DNA of 64,000 nt, from the NCBI RefSeq assembly GCF_000421405.1, contig NZ_ATWY01000010.1, positions 1 to 64,000 on the forward strand, written 5' to 3'. Source of the stretch: Butyrivibrio sp. NC2007 (GTDB taxonomy: Bacteria; Bacillota; Clostridia; Lachnospirales; Lachnospiraceae). This document shows, piece after piece, positions 34,707-43,550 of the stretch. Numbering within the stretch: the first letter of the stretch is position 1; each line of letters opens with the position of its first letter. Under the pieces are notes generated by a model, which worked only from the letters and a program-made list of their open reading frames with translations, did not search any database and was not told the origin of the DNA. The position numbers and the translations under genes were made by a program.

Positions 34707-35429
34707 TCATCCGTTTATCTCAATATTCGTCGTCTCTTTATTAAGCTCCTCATCTGCAAGGAGGGATGCATAAACACCGCCAAGATCCTTAAGTCCCTTA
34801 GCTATCATGCCTGCATAGAGCATTGCTCCTTCGTACTTTAAATGGGAGTTATCTATCTTACCCTCAGGAGCCCAAGATGCCTCTCCCGGTGCAAGATTCA
34901 TATAGTACTTCTTTGTAGCCTCATCACCTGTCTTAGTTAAAAAGTCCCTGCTCATGGTAAAAAGATCCACAACCGGAACATCAAATTTTTCAGCAGCTTC
35001 TTTCATCCCCTTTACATACTCAGTGTGTTCGGAGGGCTTAAGTGCGCCATTTTCATCAAACAGCCTTCTTTCAACCGAGGTAATGAAAACAGGATATGCG
35101 CCTTTATTTCTGGCTACATTCACATACTTGCCAAGGTTGACAATAAACTCCCCATGGGGATCTGTATATCTGGAAGGGTCATTTTTCTTTTCATCATTGT
35201 GTCCGAACTGGATAAAAAGAAAATCTCCCTCTGTGATCTCATCATAAATCGGCGCAAGGCGTGATTCATCTATAAAGCTCTTGGTGCTCCTTCCGTTTAC
35301 TGCTCTGTTGCATACACAGACATCCATGGCAGTGAACCTGTCAAAAGCCTGTCCTATCCCTGTTTGGGGATAAGTTGATGCCTTGTTGGTAGCTACCGTC
35401 GAATCTCCTGCCCAGAAAATATGTCTCAT
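34707..35429 (-). CDS. Rhamnogalacturonan acetylesterase (SGNH hydrolase)
   Basis: A 240-residue SGNH esterase of the RhgT/YesT type, which removes acetyl groups from rhamnogalacturonan fragments. Motifs: nucleophile AGDSTV (Ser10), GIGQAF, RAVNGRSTKSF, QFGHNDEK and the catalytic DNSHLKYEGA near the C-terminus. No signal peptide, so it acts inside on imported oligomers. It is the first enzyme gene after the importer permeases, separated from them by a hairpin, and points to pectin as a substrate of the locus. Confidence 0.92.
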   Translation of the reverse strand: MRHIFWAGDSTVATNKASTYPQTGIGQAFDRFTAMDVCVCNRAVNGRSTKSFIDESRLAPIYDEITEGDFLFIQFGHNDEKKNDPSRYTDPHGEFIVNLGKYVNVARNKGAYPVFITSVERRLFDENGALKPSEHTEYVKGMKEAAEKFDVPVVDLFTMSRDFLTKTGDEATKKYYMNLAPGEASWAPEGKIDNSHLKYEGAMLYAGMIAKGLKDLGGVYASLLADEELNKETTNIEING

Positions 35430-35446
35430 CTTTCTACTCCTTTAAA

Positions 35447-35482
35447 AACAGCCGTCCAAGCAAAAAACCTGGACGGCCTGTT
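35447..35482 (-). terminator. Intercistronic hairpin between importer permeases and acetylesterase
   Basis: GCCGTCCA (35451-35458) pairs with TGGACGGC (35470-35477). On the minus strand the stem is followed by TGTTTTTAAAGG. It may act as a partial terminator, so that importer genes are expressed more strongly than the enzymes downstream. Confidence 0.65.
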
Positions 35483-35504
35483 AAAATGATTATCTGATTT
35501 AATA

Positions 35505-36371
35505 TTACTCTTTTACAGCTCCTACGTTAACGCCCTTAACGAAGTACTTCTGAAGGAAAGGATACAGAAGCATGAAAGGAAGGATTGCACAAACGATGGC
35601 TGAATAGTACAGAGTACTCTGTGATACCTTATAAGCCGTCGTCGGCGTATCTCCGTCCATGACCATAACTCTCAGGATGTACTGGAAGTTAACCTGATCA
35701 CGGTTTGTGATGTAGATCTGAACTGTTGAATAGTCGTTCCATACAGTTACGGCAAACATCAGACCGATTGAAGCAAGGGCTGCCTTAGAAAGAGGAAGCA
35801 CGATCTTGAAGAAGATACCCATTGGTGAGCATCCGTCAATCTTAGCTGCTTCAAAAAGTGATCCCGGTATTCCTTCAAAGAAGTTACGCATAAGAACCAG
35901 GTTGTAAACATTCATACCATGCTTAACAACAAGGATCCACATCTTGTTAAGAAGGCCAAGCTGTTTCATAACCAAGTACTCAGGGATCATACCACCTGAG
36001 AAGATCATGGTGAAGAGAAGGAAGTATGCAAAAAGTGTTCTTCCGGGCATCTCGTACTGTGAAAGTACATATCCACCAAGGGTTGACATTACAAGACCAA
36101 GCAGTGTTCCAAGAATTGTTGTAACAACTGAATTAACGAATGGCTTGTAAAGCTTAGCTGTGTGAAGGATTGTACGATATCCGTCAAGTGTTGGCTGATT
36201 CGGGAAAAACTGGAATTTGTAAACACCAACGGCGTTGAAGGAATCAACAACAACCTTCCAGATTGGGAACAGAACTATAAGTCCCAACAAAATAAATACT
36301 ATGTAATTTACTACGTCAAATGTATCGGTCTTTTTCTTACGACCTGCACCAAATTCTACTCTCTTTGCCAT
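35505..36371 (-). CDS. Carbohydrate ABC importer permease (LplC/YtcP type)
   Basis: A 288-residue inner-membrane permease with six helices. The MalG-type coupling loop is EAAKIDGCSPMGIFFKIVLP. The start VVNYIVFILLGLIVLFPIWKV and end PFLQKYFVKGVNVGAVKE match the LplC/YtcP/YesQ subfamily, which imports plant cell wall oligosaccharides in Firmicutes. It pairs with the LplB-type permease 11 bases upstream. No ATPase gene is present; such importers use a shared MsmX-like ATPase encoded elsewhere. Confidence 0.93.
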   Translation of the reverse strand: MAKRVEFGAGRKKKTDTFDVVNYIVFILLGLIVLFPIWKVVVDSFNAVGVYKFQFFPNQPTLDGYRTILHTAKLYKPFVNSVVTTILGTLLGLVMSTLGGYVLSQYEMPGRTLFAYFLLFTMIFSGGMIPEYLVMKQLGLLNKMWILVVKHGMNVYNLVLMRNFFEGIPGSLFEAAKIDGCSPMGIFFKIVLPLSKAALASIGLMFAVTVWNDYSTVQIYITNRDQVNFQYILRVMVMDGDTPTTAYKVSQSTLYYSAIVCAILPFMLLYPFLQKYFVKGVNVGAVKE

Positions 36372-36382
36372 CGTAAGCCTCC

Positions 36383-37333
36383 TTAAATAATTCCGCGGCC
36401 GCGGACTTTCTTGCTGGCCCAGTTACAAATAAGTACCAGTGCGCATCCAACCAGTGACTTGAAAAGACCTACCGCTGTTGTGTAACCATAGTTAGGAATA
36501 GCTGTCATGAAGGTCTTACGATAGATGTATGTTGAAATTACATCCGAAACAGCAAATACTCGGTTGTTGTACATAACGAATACTGACTCAAAGAGGTTAA
36601 GAACCTTAGCCAGATTCAGGATAAGTACGATGATTACTGTGTTGAGAAGTTCAGGTACTGTTACATACCAGATCTTCTGAAGTCTTGTAGCACCATCGAT
36701 ATCTGCTGCTTCATAGAGCTCGGGGTTAATTCCTGAAAGCGTTGCCAGGAAGATAACGGTTCCCCATCCTGTCTCCTTCCAGATATTTACCAGATAGTAA
36801 ACAGGTCGCCAGAGCGTGAGCTCATGCATGAAATCAATACTCTCTTTTATCAGTCCCCAACTCTTAAGTGTTTCATTTACGAAACCTGTTGAAGAAGTTG
36901 AAAGGAAAAGTGTGAAGATAGCTGCTGTAACTGTCCATGACATGAAATGTGGCAGGTAGATAACTGTCTGCAATACTTTCTTGGCAAACAGGTTTGCCAT
37001 CTCATTGATGAACACAGATACAATAACCGCAGTACCTGTGGTGATCAGCAGCTTGATGATAGAAAGCTGTAGTGTATTAAAAAAGGCTTTCCAGAAATCA
37101 GCATCTGAGAACATCTTCTCAAAATGTTTAAAGCCTACCGGTTCCAATTTCTTAAGTGTGTAATCATAGAAAGCATATCTTACGCCAAGCATTGGCCAAT
37201 AGTAGATAATAAGAACATAGATAACTACAGGAAGAAACATAAGATAAAAACCTCTGTGGTTCCATATACGCATTCCCAAAGGCTTTTTATTTAAAGTTTG
37301 TCCTGTGGATGTAACCTTCTGTGTTTTGCTCAT
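36383..37333 (-). CDS. Carbohydrate ABC importer permease (LplB type)
   Basis: A 316-residue permease beginning MSKTQKV; the start at 37333 gives the usual length, although the upstream GGGG is a weak binding site. Six helices and the coupling loop YEAADIDGATRLQKIWYVTVP are visible. The motif YYWPMLGVRYAFYDY is typical of LplB/YteP/YesP proteins. It heterodimerises with the LplC-type permease and takes sugar from the lipoprotein encoded just upstream. Confidence 0.93.
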   Translation of the reverse strand: MSKTQKVTSTGQTLNKKPLGMRIWNHRGFYLMFLPVVIYVLIIYYWPMLGVRYAFYDYTLKKLEPVGFKHFEKMFSDADFWKAFFNTLQLSIIKLLITTGTAVIVSVFINEMANLFAKKVLQTVIYLPHFMSWTVTAAIFTLFLSTSSTGFVNETLKSWGLIKESIDFMHELTLWRPVYYLVNIWKETGWGTVIFLATLSGINPELYEAADIDGATRLQKIWYVTVPELLNTVIIVLILNLAKVLNLFESVFVMYNNRVFAVSDVISTYIYRKTFMTAIPNYGYTTAVGLFKSLVGCALVLICNWASKKVRGRGII

Positions 37334-37400
37334 TTTACTGCCCCATTCATATTTATACTTGTTGATTGTGGTAAAGGAAAGGATCTCTTTAAGGTTCTGC

Positions 37401-37424
37401 ATGGGCACCCGGATGGATGCCCAT
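37401..37424 (-). other. Intercistronic hairpin after the binding-protein gene
   Basis: ATGGGCA (37401-37407) and TGCCCAT (37418-37424) form a 7-bp stem with a 10-base loop and no U-tract. Such stems between a binding-protein gene and its permeases often stabilise the upstream message and raise the amount of binding protein. Inferred role. Confidence 0.5.
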
Positions 37425-37468
37425 ACAGTTTATAGATAGTTTAAAAGAATTGGTTTTGAAAAAAGAAA

Positions 37469-39136
37469 TTACTGTGCGTTAAGCTCGTCAAGGATCTCTG
37501 TGATTGTATCGCCCCACTTAGCCTGGTACTCAGCGATAGCATCCTCTGCGCTCTTCTTACCTGCAACAACTTCGTTCATAAGAGTTGTCTTATCTGTTGC
37601 AAGATCAGCCTCAACCTCTGTGAGGATCTCTGATGAAGGTGACTGAGGAGCGTCTACGCAGTTCTCTGTGAAGAACTTGTTACCAGCCTGTACAAGCTCG
37701 TCGTTATCTACGAAACCGTTTGTAAGAGGAGCAATAACAAGTACTGGATCAAGGTGATTCTTCTTCCATACAGAGTTAGGGTCGTTAGGAGACTGCTTAA
37801 GGTGGAACTGACCTTCCTCGTACTCATAATCTTTCTTCTTGTCAGGATCATCAGGGTTAGTTGTGAATGACTCTGCGTGTGTTGACCAGTGAACATCCTC
37901 AGCACCATATGTCCAAAGTGTCTGAACCTTGTCACCGTCAAGCATTGTCTCAAGGAGTGCATCGAAGATAGCCTGCTCACGAGAGTTGTCTCCGTCGCCA
38001 TCATCTGTGATTACCCATACAGGAGCCTCACGGTTGATGTATCCGCCCCATGTATCCTTGATCTCCTTGATAGGAGGAAGCTGTACAAGTCTGTCATCGC
38101 CAAGATCTGTATCAACGTCGTTCTTGTCAAGGTTATCTGTAAGAGTTCTAAGCCATGTGCCAGCCCAGTAAGTGAATACACCTTCTGATGTTGTCTGGTC
38201 ATTTGAGAACCATTTCTCACGTGCTGTCTTTGTTGAAGCTTCCTCAGTATCCTTATCGATTACGCCATCAGCGTAGCCCTGAGCAAGTCTTGTAAGAGCA
38301 TCGATTGTAGCCTGCTCCTGGAATCCGTCAACCCACTGTCCGTCCTTCTGGTAGATAGCTGGGTAAGCACCCTGCCAGAACTCAGGCATGTAGTTGATGT
38401 ATGGAGCCTCGTCAAGCTTACCGAATCCTGCTGCGATAACACCTGTCTGGCCATCCTTTGTGAAAGCCTTGAGCATGTTGTAGTAGTCATCGAATGTCTT
38501 GATGTCATCAACCTTAAGTCCTGCAGCATCGAGCCATGACTGCTTGATGTATGTAACACATCCGTTACCATATGTAGGAGCGAAAGCGTAAAGCTCTCCG
38601 TTTGCAGTCTTCATGTTCTCGTTGATTGAAGGAAGTGTGATCCTTGACTGGAACTCTGCGTTTGCATAAGCATCAGCCATGTTCCAAAGGATACCTGTGT
38701 TCTGATACTGCTTGAACATTGTAGCGCTCATGATAAGAGCATCAGGATACTGTCCGTCACCGGGCTGTCCTGTTGTAAGGAGCTGAGCTACATTGTCCTT
38801 GTAACCTGAGTGCTCAGGCTGGTTGATGTGAAGCTTGATGTCATGACCAATCTTCTCTGAAACAGCTGCTTCCCACTGCTCGATGAAAGCATCCTGTCCG
38901 TTATCAACGTTTGCTGTAAGTGTTCCGTCTACTGTGATGTAGAGGTCTGTGAGCTCATACTCACCTGCCTCAGCTGTCTCAGCTGTCTCTGTTGTAGCTG
39001 TAGCATCAGTTGTCTGAGCTGCTGTGTCAGTGCTCTGGCCGCCGTCTGTTGTTGCAGGTGCTGATTCTGATCCGCATGCTGCAAGAGAAGCAACCATTGC
39101 TGTTGAAAGAATTAATGATAAGACTTTCTTTTTCAT
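37469..39136 (-). CDS. Extracellular solute-binding lipoprotein of a plant-oligosaccharide importer
   Basis: A 555-residue lipoprotein, with signal peptide ending in LAAC (Cys21) and an acidic Thr/Glu/Ala linker to about residue 60. It is of the long LplA/YesO type used with LplB/LplC permeases (GYKDNVAQLLTTGQPGDGQYPDALIMS, shown here in part as GQPGDGQYPDALIMS). It captures oligosaccharides at the cell surface. First gene of the pectin/xylan operon, with a promoter at 39204-39232 and operator-like palindromes at 39172-39191 and 39304-39319. Confidence 0.92.
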   Translation of the reverse strand: MKKKVLSLILSTAMVASLAACGSESAPATTDGGQSTDTAAQTTDATATTETAETAEAGEYELTDLYITVDGTLTANVDNGQDAFIEQWEAAVSEKIGHDIKLHINQPEHSGYKDNVAQLLTTGQPGDGQYPDALIMSATMFKQYQNTGILWNMADAYANAEFQSRITLPSINENMKTANGELYAFAPTYGNGCVTYIKQSWLDAAGLKVDDIKTFDDYYNMLKAFTKDGQTGVIAAGFGKLDEAPYINYMPEFWQGAYPAIYQKDGQWVDGFQEQATIDALTRLAQGYADGVIDKDTEEASTKTAREKWFSNDQTTSEGVFTYWAGTWLRTLTDNLDKNDVDTDLGDDRLVQLPPIKEIKDTWGGYINREAPVWVITDDGDGDNSREQAIFDALLETMLDGDKVQTLWTYGAEDVHWSTHAESFTTNPDDPDKKKDYEYEEGQFHLKQSPNDPNSVWKKNHLDPVLVIAPLTNGFVDNDELVQAGNKFFTENCVDAPQSPSSEILTEVEADLATDKTTLMNEVVAGKKSAEDAIAEYQAKWGDTITEILDELNAQ

Positions 39137-39171
39137 TTAATTTGTTCCTCCCAATTTGATTTTTGAAAATT

Positions 39172-39232
39172 AAATGTAAGCACTTTCATTTGCTTGTAAC
39201 TGTACTTTATCATGTATCGCAATCCTTTGCAA
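39172..39232 (-). promoter_or_regulatory. Promoter and operator of the oligosaccharide importer operon
   Basis: Minus-strand boxes TTGCAA (39227-39232) and ACTTTA read as TAAAGT (39204-39209) are 17 bases apart. Immediately downstream at 39172-39191 stands a LacI-type palindrome containing TGTAAGCACTTTCA. A bound repressor would block initiation. A similar core could also bind CcpA. Confidence 0.7.
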
Positions 39233-39303
39233 GTACAAATTTTGTAAGATTTGTAACAATCTCCTCAGTTTTTTGTCGAAAGTAGCATTTATACGCCAAT
39301 TTT

Positions 39304-39319
39304 GGAAAGTGCTTACATG
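39304..39319. promoter_or_regulatory. Upstream copy of the LacI-type operator
   Basis: Read on the minus strand it contains TGTAAGCACTTTC, identical over 13 bases to the site at 39172-39191. On the plus strand it is therefore in the opposite orientation. The two centres are about 130 bp apart, which would permit looping around the promoter. It sits just after the end of the uxaA gene. Confidence 0.6.
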
Positions 39320-39341
39320 TAAAAATTTACAAAAAATTTCT

Positions 39342-40844
39342 TTAAAGTGTTACTCCTCTTTTCCATATTGCCATATCATGGAAACCTGCCAGTTCACTTT
39401 TAAGCTTTTCACCTGATGCTGTTCTTACAATCTTGTCAAAGAGTTCATCAGTGAGGTCCTCAAAGGTTTCTCCGTCTAATATACGGCCTGCACAAAAGTC
39501 GATCCAATTGCCCTTCTTCTGAGCAATGGTATTGTTGCTGGCTATTTTCATAGTAGGAACGGGACATGCAAAAGGTGTTCCTCTTCCTGTTGTAAAGAGC
39601 ACAATCTGAGCTCCTGCACTGGCAAGGGCTGTTGCTGCACAGAGGTCATTGCCGGGTGCGCACAAAAGGTTGAGTCCTGTCGTCTCAGTTCTCTCACCAT
39701 ATTCCATAACGTTCATTACAGGATAATCGCCGGACTTCTGTGTGCATCCAAGGGACTTATCCTCAAGTGTTGTAATTCCGCCCGCCTTATTTCCGGGAGA
39801 TGGATTCTCATATATAGGCTCGCCCTGCTTGGTGAAGTACTCTTTGAAGCCGTTGATCATATTGACGGTATCTTCAAAGGTCTTTTCATCCTTACATCTA
39901 TTCATAAGAATAGTCTCTGCTCCGAACATCTCAGGAACCTCAGTCAGGATGCTGGTTCCTCCATACTCTATAATGCGGTCTGAAATCCTGCCCACAAGAG
40001 GATTGGCTGTGATTCCGGAAAAGCCGTCGCTTCCGCCGCACTTAAGTCCGATTATGAGCTTTGAAAGATCAGCATCTGTTCTTTCATCAGCTGATGCTGT
40101 GTCTATAAGCTCTTTTAACAGATTAAGTCCGTCCTCCATCTCGTCGTCTGACTTCTGGCATACCAGGAACTTAACTCTGTCCTTGTCATACTCTCCTATA
40201 TAAGGCATCAACACATCGATATTGCTGTTCTCGCAGCCAAGGCCAAGAACAAGCACTCCGCCTGCGTTTGGATGTTTAATAAGGTCTGCAAGAATTGTTC
40301 TTGTGTGCTCCTGATCGTCTCCTGTCTGAGAGCATCCGTAATTATGTGTAAAAGCAACTACTTCATCAATACTTCCCTTAATATAGGAATTAGCCTGCTT
40401 GGCAAGAGCTGTTGCAATGTTGTTTACACAGCCGACTGTGGGAATGATCCATATTTCATTTCTTATGCCTACTCTGCCATCACCCCTTACAAAGCCCTTA
40501 AATGTGCCCTTTCTCGTGCCCATCTTGGCCTCTTTGGCAGGAACATACTCAGGATCGGGCTGATACTTATAATCAAGGATTCCCTCAAGATTAGTCTTGA
40601 TATCATGTGTGTGAACCCATCTGCCTGTGCTTATCGCTTCTGTAGCATGTCCGATGGCGTATCCGTATTTCACAATGTCTTTTCCGTCATCAATGTCCTT
40701 AACAGCCATCTTGTGGCCTGCAGGAATATCTTCCAAAGCCTCTACCGCTCTGCCATCTCCAAGAGTTACGCTCTCGCCTTTCTTTAATTCTTCAAGGCAT
40801 ACAACCACATTGTCCTGGGGATGAATCTGTAAAAATCTGCCCAT
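39342..40844 (-). CDS. uxaA: Altronate dehydratase (UxaA family)
   Basis: UxaA dehydrates D-altronate to 2-keto-3-deoxygluconate in galacturonate breakdown. The 500 residues comprise an N-terminal SAF domain (to about residue 95) and the large catalytic domain with IPTVGCVNNIA, THNYGCSQTGDD, LGLGCENSN, GLKCGGSDGFSGITANP and the metal-binding TTGRGTPFACPVPTMKIASN region (seen in the C-terminal third). It diverges from uxaC and shares its control region. The tagaturonate reductase expected in the pathway is not in this window. Confidence 0.93.
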   Translation of the reverse strand: MGRFLQIHPQDNVVVCLEELKKGESVTLGDGRAVEALEDIPAGHKMAVKDIDDGKDIVKYGYAIGHATEAISTGRWVHTHDIKTNLEGILDYKYQPDPEYVPAKEAKMGTRKGTFKGFVRGDGRVGIRNEIWIIPTVGCVNNIATALAKQANSYIKGSIDEVVAFTHNYGCSQTGDDQEHTRTILADLIKHPNAGGVLVLGLGCENSNIDVLMPYIGEYDKDRVKFLVCQKSDDEMEDGLNLLKELIDTASADERTDADLSKLIIGLKCGGSDGFSGITANPLVGRISDRIIEYGGTSILTEVPEMFGAETILMNRCKDEKTFEDTVNMINGFKEYFTKQGEPIYENPSPGNKAGGITTLEDKSLGCTQKSGDYPVMNVMEYGERTETTGLNLLCAPGNDLCAATALASAGAQIVLFTTGRGTPFACPVPTMKIASNNTIAQKKGNWIDFCAGRILDGETFEDLTDELFDKIVRTASGEKLKSELAGFHDMAIWKRGVTL

Positions 40845-40878
40845 TTGTAACCTACCCTTCTTGTGTTTTGAAAATATG

Positions 40879-41004
40879 TTGTAAGCGTTTACAATAAAAT
40901 CATATATTTAACTAAATCAAACGTCAACAAATTTTTCTATTGTAATTGCCGTGGCTGTCTTGTATAATCAATTTGAAAAAAATTATGAAAATGCTTTCAT
41001 AATT
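40879..41004. promoter_or_regulatory. Divergent uxaA/uxaC promoters with two operators
   Basis: uxaA (minus): -35 TTGACG 40922-40927, 17 bases, -10 TATGAT 40899-40904, then palindrome TTGTAAGCGTTTACAA 40879-40894. uxaC (plus): -35 TTGTAA 40940-40945, 17 bases, -10 TATAAT 40963-40968, then a palindrome with perfect 10-base arms (AATTATGAAA / TTTCATAATT) at 40981-41004. Each operator lies just downstream of its -10 box. They probably bind the LacI regulator encoded after uxaC; the first also fits the CcpA cre consensus. Confidence 0.8.
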
Positions 41005-41026
41005 GAAAGGTTTGGAGGGTATACAA

Positions 41027-42445
41027 ATGAAAAGATTTATGGACGAAGATTTCCTTCTGCAGTCTGAATCTGCCAAGAAACTGTACCATGATTATTCAGA
41101 GAACATGCCCATTCTTGACTATCACTGTCACATCAGTCCAAGAGAGATAGCCGAGGATCGTCATTTCGACACAATCACACAGGTATGGCTCGGAGGAGAT
41201 CACTACAAATGGCGCATGATGCGTTCTTTCGGGGTTGATGAGAAGTTTATTACAGGAGATGCTTCTGATAAGGATAAATTTCTTATGTTCGCAAAGTGCC
41301 TTGAGAAGTCGGTAGGACACCCGCTTCATCACTGGGCACATCTTGAACTTCGTAAATATTTCGGTTACCAGGGCGTTCTTAATTCAAAGACCGCCGAGGA
41401 AGTTTATGATCTTTGCAACAAGGTTCTTCAGGACCCTGCAACAAGCGTAAGATCACTTATCAAGGCTTCAGGTGTAACTCTTATCTGCACAACAGATGAT
41501 CCTGTTGATACTCTTGAGTGGCACGACAAGATTAAAGAAGATCCAACTTTTGATGTTAAGGTTCTTCCTGCATGGAGACCTGACAAGGCTAAGAATATCA
41601 CTAAGCCTGAGTTTACTGATTATCTTAAGGCTCTTTCAGATGTAAGCGGAGTTAAGATCGACTCTTTCGCTTCACTTAAGGAAGCTCTTAAGGTAAGACT
41701 TGATTACTTTGCTTCAAAGGGCTGCACAGTTACAGACCACGCCCTTGAATATGTTATGTACTACCCTGCTTCTGACGAAGAAGTTGAGGCAATCTTTGCA
41801 AAGCGCCTTGCCGGATCAGAACTTACCAAAGAGGAAGATCTGAAGTTCCAGACAGCATTCATGCTCTTTGAAGGTGAAGAGATTGCAAAGAGAGACTGGG
41901 TAATGCAGCTTCACTTCGGATGCAAGAGAGACAACAACACTCCTATGTTCGAGAAGCTCGGTCCCGATACAGGATACGATTCAATCGATGCTTACTATCC
42001 TATGGGTGAGATGGCAGATTTCCTCAATGCCCTTCATGTAAAGAATTCTCTTCCTAAGACAATTCTCTACTCACTTAACCCTAACGATAACAAGATCATC
42101 AACACTATGCTCAACTGCTTCAACGAAGGTCCTGCAGTTGCCAAGATCCAGCAGGGAAGCGCATGGTGGTTCAATGACAGCAAGTTCGGTATGGAGGAGC
42201 AGCTCAGATGCGTTGCTGAATCCAGCAATCTCTCAGGCTTTGTAGGAATGCTTACAGACTCAAGAAGCTTTACTTCCTATACAAGACATGAGTACTTCAG
42301 AAGAATCCTTTGTAATTATTTGGGATCTCTTGTTGAAAATGGTGAATATCCTTCAGAGGACCTTGATATTCTCGGTGAAATTGTAAAAGATATCTCTTAT
42401 AATAATGCAGTTAGATATTTCAAATTCCCGTTAGAAGAAAGATAA
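41027..42445 (+). CDS. uxaC: Glucuronate/galacturonate isomerase
   Basis: UxaC isomerises D-glucuronate to fructuronate and D-galacturonate to tagaturonate, the entry step of uronate catabolism. The start at 41027 has GGAGGG 8 bases upstream and gives 472 residues, the usual size. The TIM-barrel metal motif DYHCHISPREIAED opens the protein, followed by ITQVWLGGDHYKWRMMRS, CTTDDPVDTLEWH and, near the end, GMLTDSRSFTSYTRHEYFRR. It is followed by the LacI regulator after 4 bases, so the two are cotranscribed. Confidence 0.96.
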   Translation: MKRFMDEDFLLQSESAKKLYHDYSENMPILDYHCHISPREIAEDRHFDTITQVWLGGDHYKWRMMRSFGVDEKFITGDASDKDKFLMFAKCLEKSVGHPLHHWAHLELRKYFGYQGVLNSKTAEEVYDLCNKVLQDPATSVRSLIKASGVTLICTTDDPVDTLEWHDKIKEDPTFDVKVLPAWRPDKAKNITKPEFTDYLKALSDVSGVKIDSFASLKEALKVRLDYFASKGCTVTDHALEYVMYYPASDEEVEAIFAKRLAGSELTKEEDLKFQTAFMLFEGEEIAKRDWVMQLHFGCKRDNNTPMFEKLGPDTGYDSIDAYYPMGEMADFLNALHVKNSLPKTILYSLNPNDNKIINTMLNCFNEGPAVAKIQQGSAWWFNDSKFGMEEQLRCVAESSNLSGFVGMLTDSRSFTSYTRHEYFRRILCNYLGSLVENGEYPSEDLDILGEIVKDISYNNAVRYFKFPLEER

Positions 42446-42449
42446 CTTT

Positions 42450-43472
42450 ATGAGCAACCAGATGACAATATATGACATTTCCAAGAAGGCAGGGGTTTCA
42501 ATTGCCACAGTATCCCGTGTACTTAACGGATCCACCAATGTTAAGCCCCGCACTCGCAAGAAAGTCATGGACATAATTGAACAATATGGCTATAAGCCCA
42601 ATGCTTTTGCCAGAGGACTTGGTCTTAATTCCATGAAGACCATTGGTATTCTCTGTGCCGATGCATCCGATCTGTACCTTGCCAAGGCCATCTACTACAT
42701 AGAGCAGAAGCTCCGTGAGAACGGATATCACTCAGTTCTTTGTTGTACAGGTTATGAGGTTGAGACCAAGAAAGAGTCGGTTAATCTCCTCTTGTCCCAG
42801 CATGTAGATGCGATTGTCATGATAGGCTCCAACTTTATCATGAACACTTCCGAGGATAACCAGTACATTAAGGAGGCAGCTGCAACTGTGCCTATCATGC
42901 TCCTTAACGCGGACTTTGACTGTAACAATGTTTACTGCACTCTCTGCGATGATTACAAGGCAACACAGGATGCAACAGAGCAGCTTATTAACGGCGGAGC
43001 CAAGGATATCCTTTATCTCTACAACAGTAACTCCTACTCAGGTCTTAAGAAGCTGGCAGGATTCCAGAACGCCCTTCTTACACATGACATTCCGCTCAAG
43101 AAGCAGCTCATGCAGTGCTTTAAGGGAAGTCACGAGGACATAGATGGTGTTAAGGGCTTTGTAGAGAGCCTTCACGCCAAGGGTCTTAAGTTCGATGCCA
43201 TCGTAACAAGTGATGACTTTTTGGCAGTAGGTTCCATGAACTTTGCCAGAGCTAATCACATCAAGGTTCCTTCAGAGCTTCAGGTTATAGGATACAACAA
43301 TTCAATCCTCTCCCACTGCTCTGAGCCGGAGCTCTCCTCAATCGATAACAGACTTGAGGATATGTGCATTCAGCTTGTTAAGACACTTATCGGAACCCTG
43401 ACTCAGAATGAGATGCCACAGAAGACCATCTTCTCAGGCGAACTTATCAAGAGAGGTTCAACCAGGATTTAA
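42450..43472 (+). CDS. LacI-family transcriptional regulator of the uronate locus
   Basis: A 340-residue LacI-type repressor: helix-turn-helix in MTIYDISKKAGVSIATVSRV, hinge helix near NAFARGLGLN, and a periplasmic-binding-like effector domain (TIGILCADASDLYLAKAIYYI, AIVTSDDFLAVGSMN, GYNNSILSHCSEPELSS). It lies 4 bases after uxaC. Operator-like palindromes at the uxaA, uxaC and importer promoters are its probable targets, with a uronate or pathway intermediate as inducer. Regulator role and effector are inferred. Confidence 0.92.
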   Translation: MSNQMTIYDISKKAGVSIATVSRVLNGSTNVKPRTRKKVMDIIEQYGYKPNAFARGLGLNSMKTIGILCADASDLYLAKAIYYIEQKLRENGYHSVLCCTGYEVETKKESVNLLLSQHVDAIVMIGSNFIMNTSEDNQYIKEAAATVPIMLLNADFDCNNVYCTLCDDYKATQDATEQLINGGAKDILYLYNSNSYSGLKKLAGFQNALLTHDIPLKKQLMQCFKGSHEDIDGVKGFVESLHAKGLKFDAIVTSDDFLAVGSMNFARANHIKVPSELQVIGYNNSILSHCSEPELSSIDNRLEDMCIQLVKTLIGTLTQNEMPQKTIFSGELIKRGSTRI

Positions 43473-43493
43473 CTACTTTCTATATACATTTAA

Positions 43494-43535
43494 AAACAAC
43501 CGGTAAATGAGGCCATGCTCATTTACCGGTTGTTT
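43494..43535. terminator. Bidirectional terminator between lacI and the BASS transporter
   Basis: AAACAACCGGTAAATGA and TCATTTACCGGTTGTTT are perfect 17-base arms around an 8-base loop (GGCCATGC). It lies between convergent genes ending at 43472 and 43551. Confidence 0.92.
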
Positions 43536-43550
43536 GATTTATTTGATCTG

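Noticed and set aside
40879-40894. Assignment of this palindrome to CcpA alone
   Set aside because: It fits the cre consensus, but related palindromes occupy the equivalent position at two other promoters of the locus and a LacI gene is cotranscribed, so a local regulator is at least as likely.
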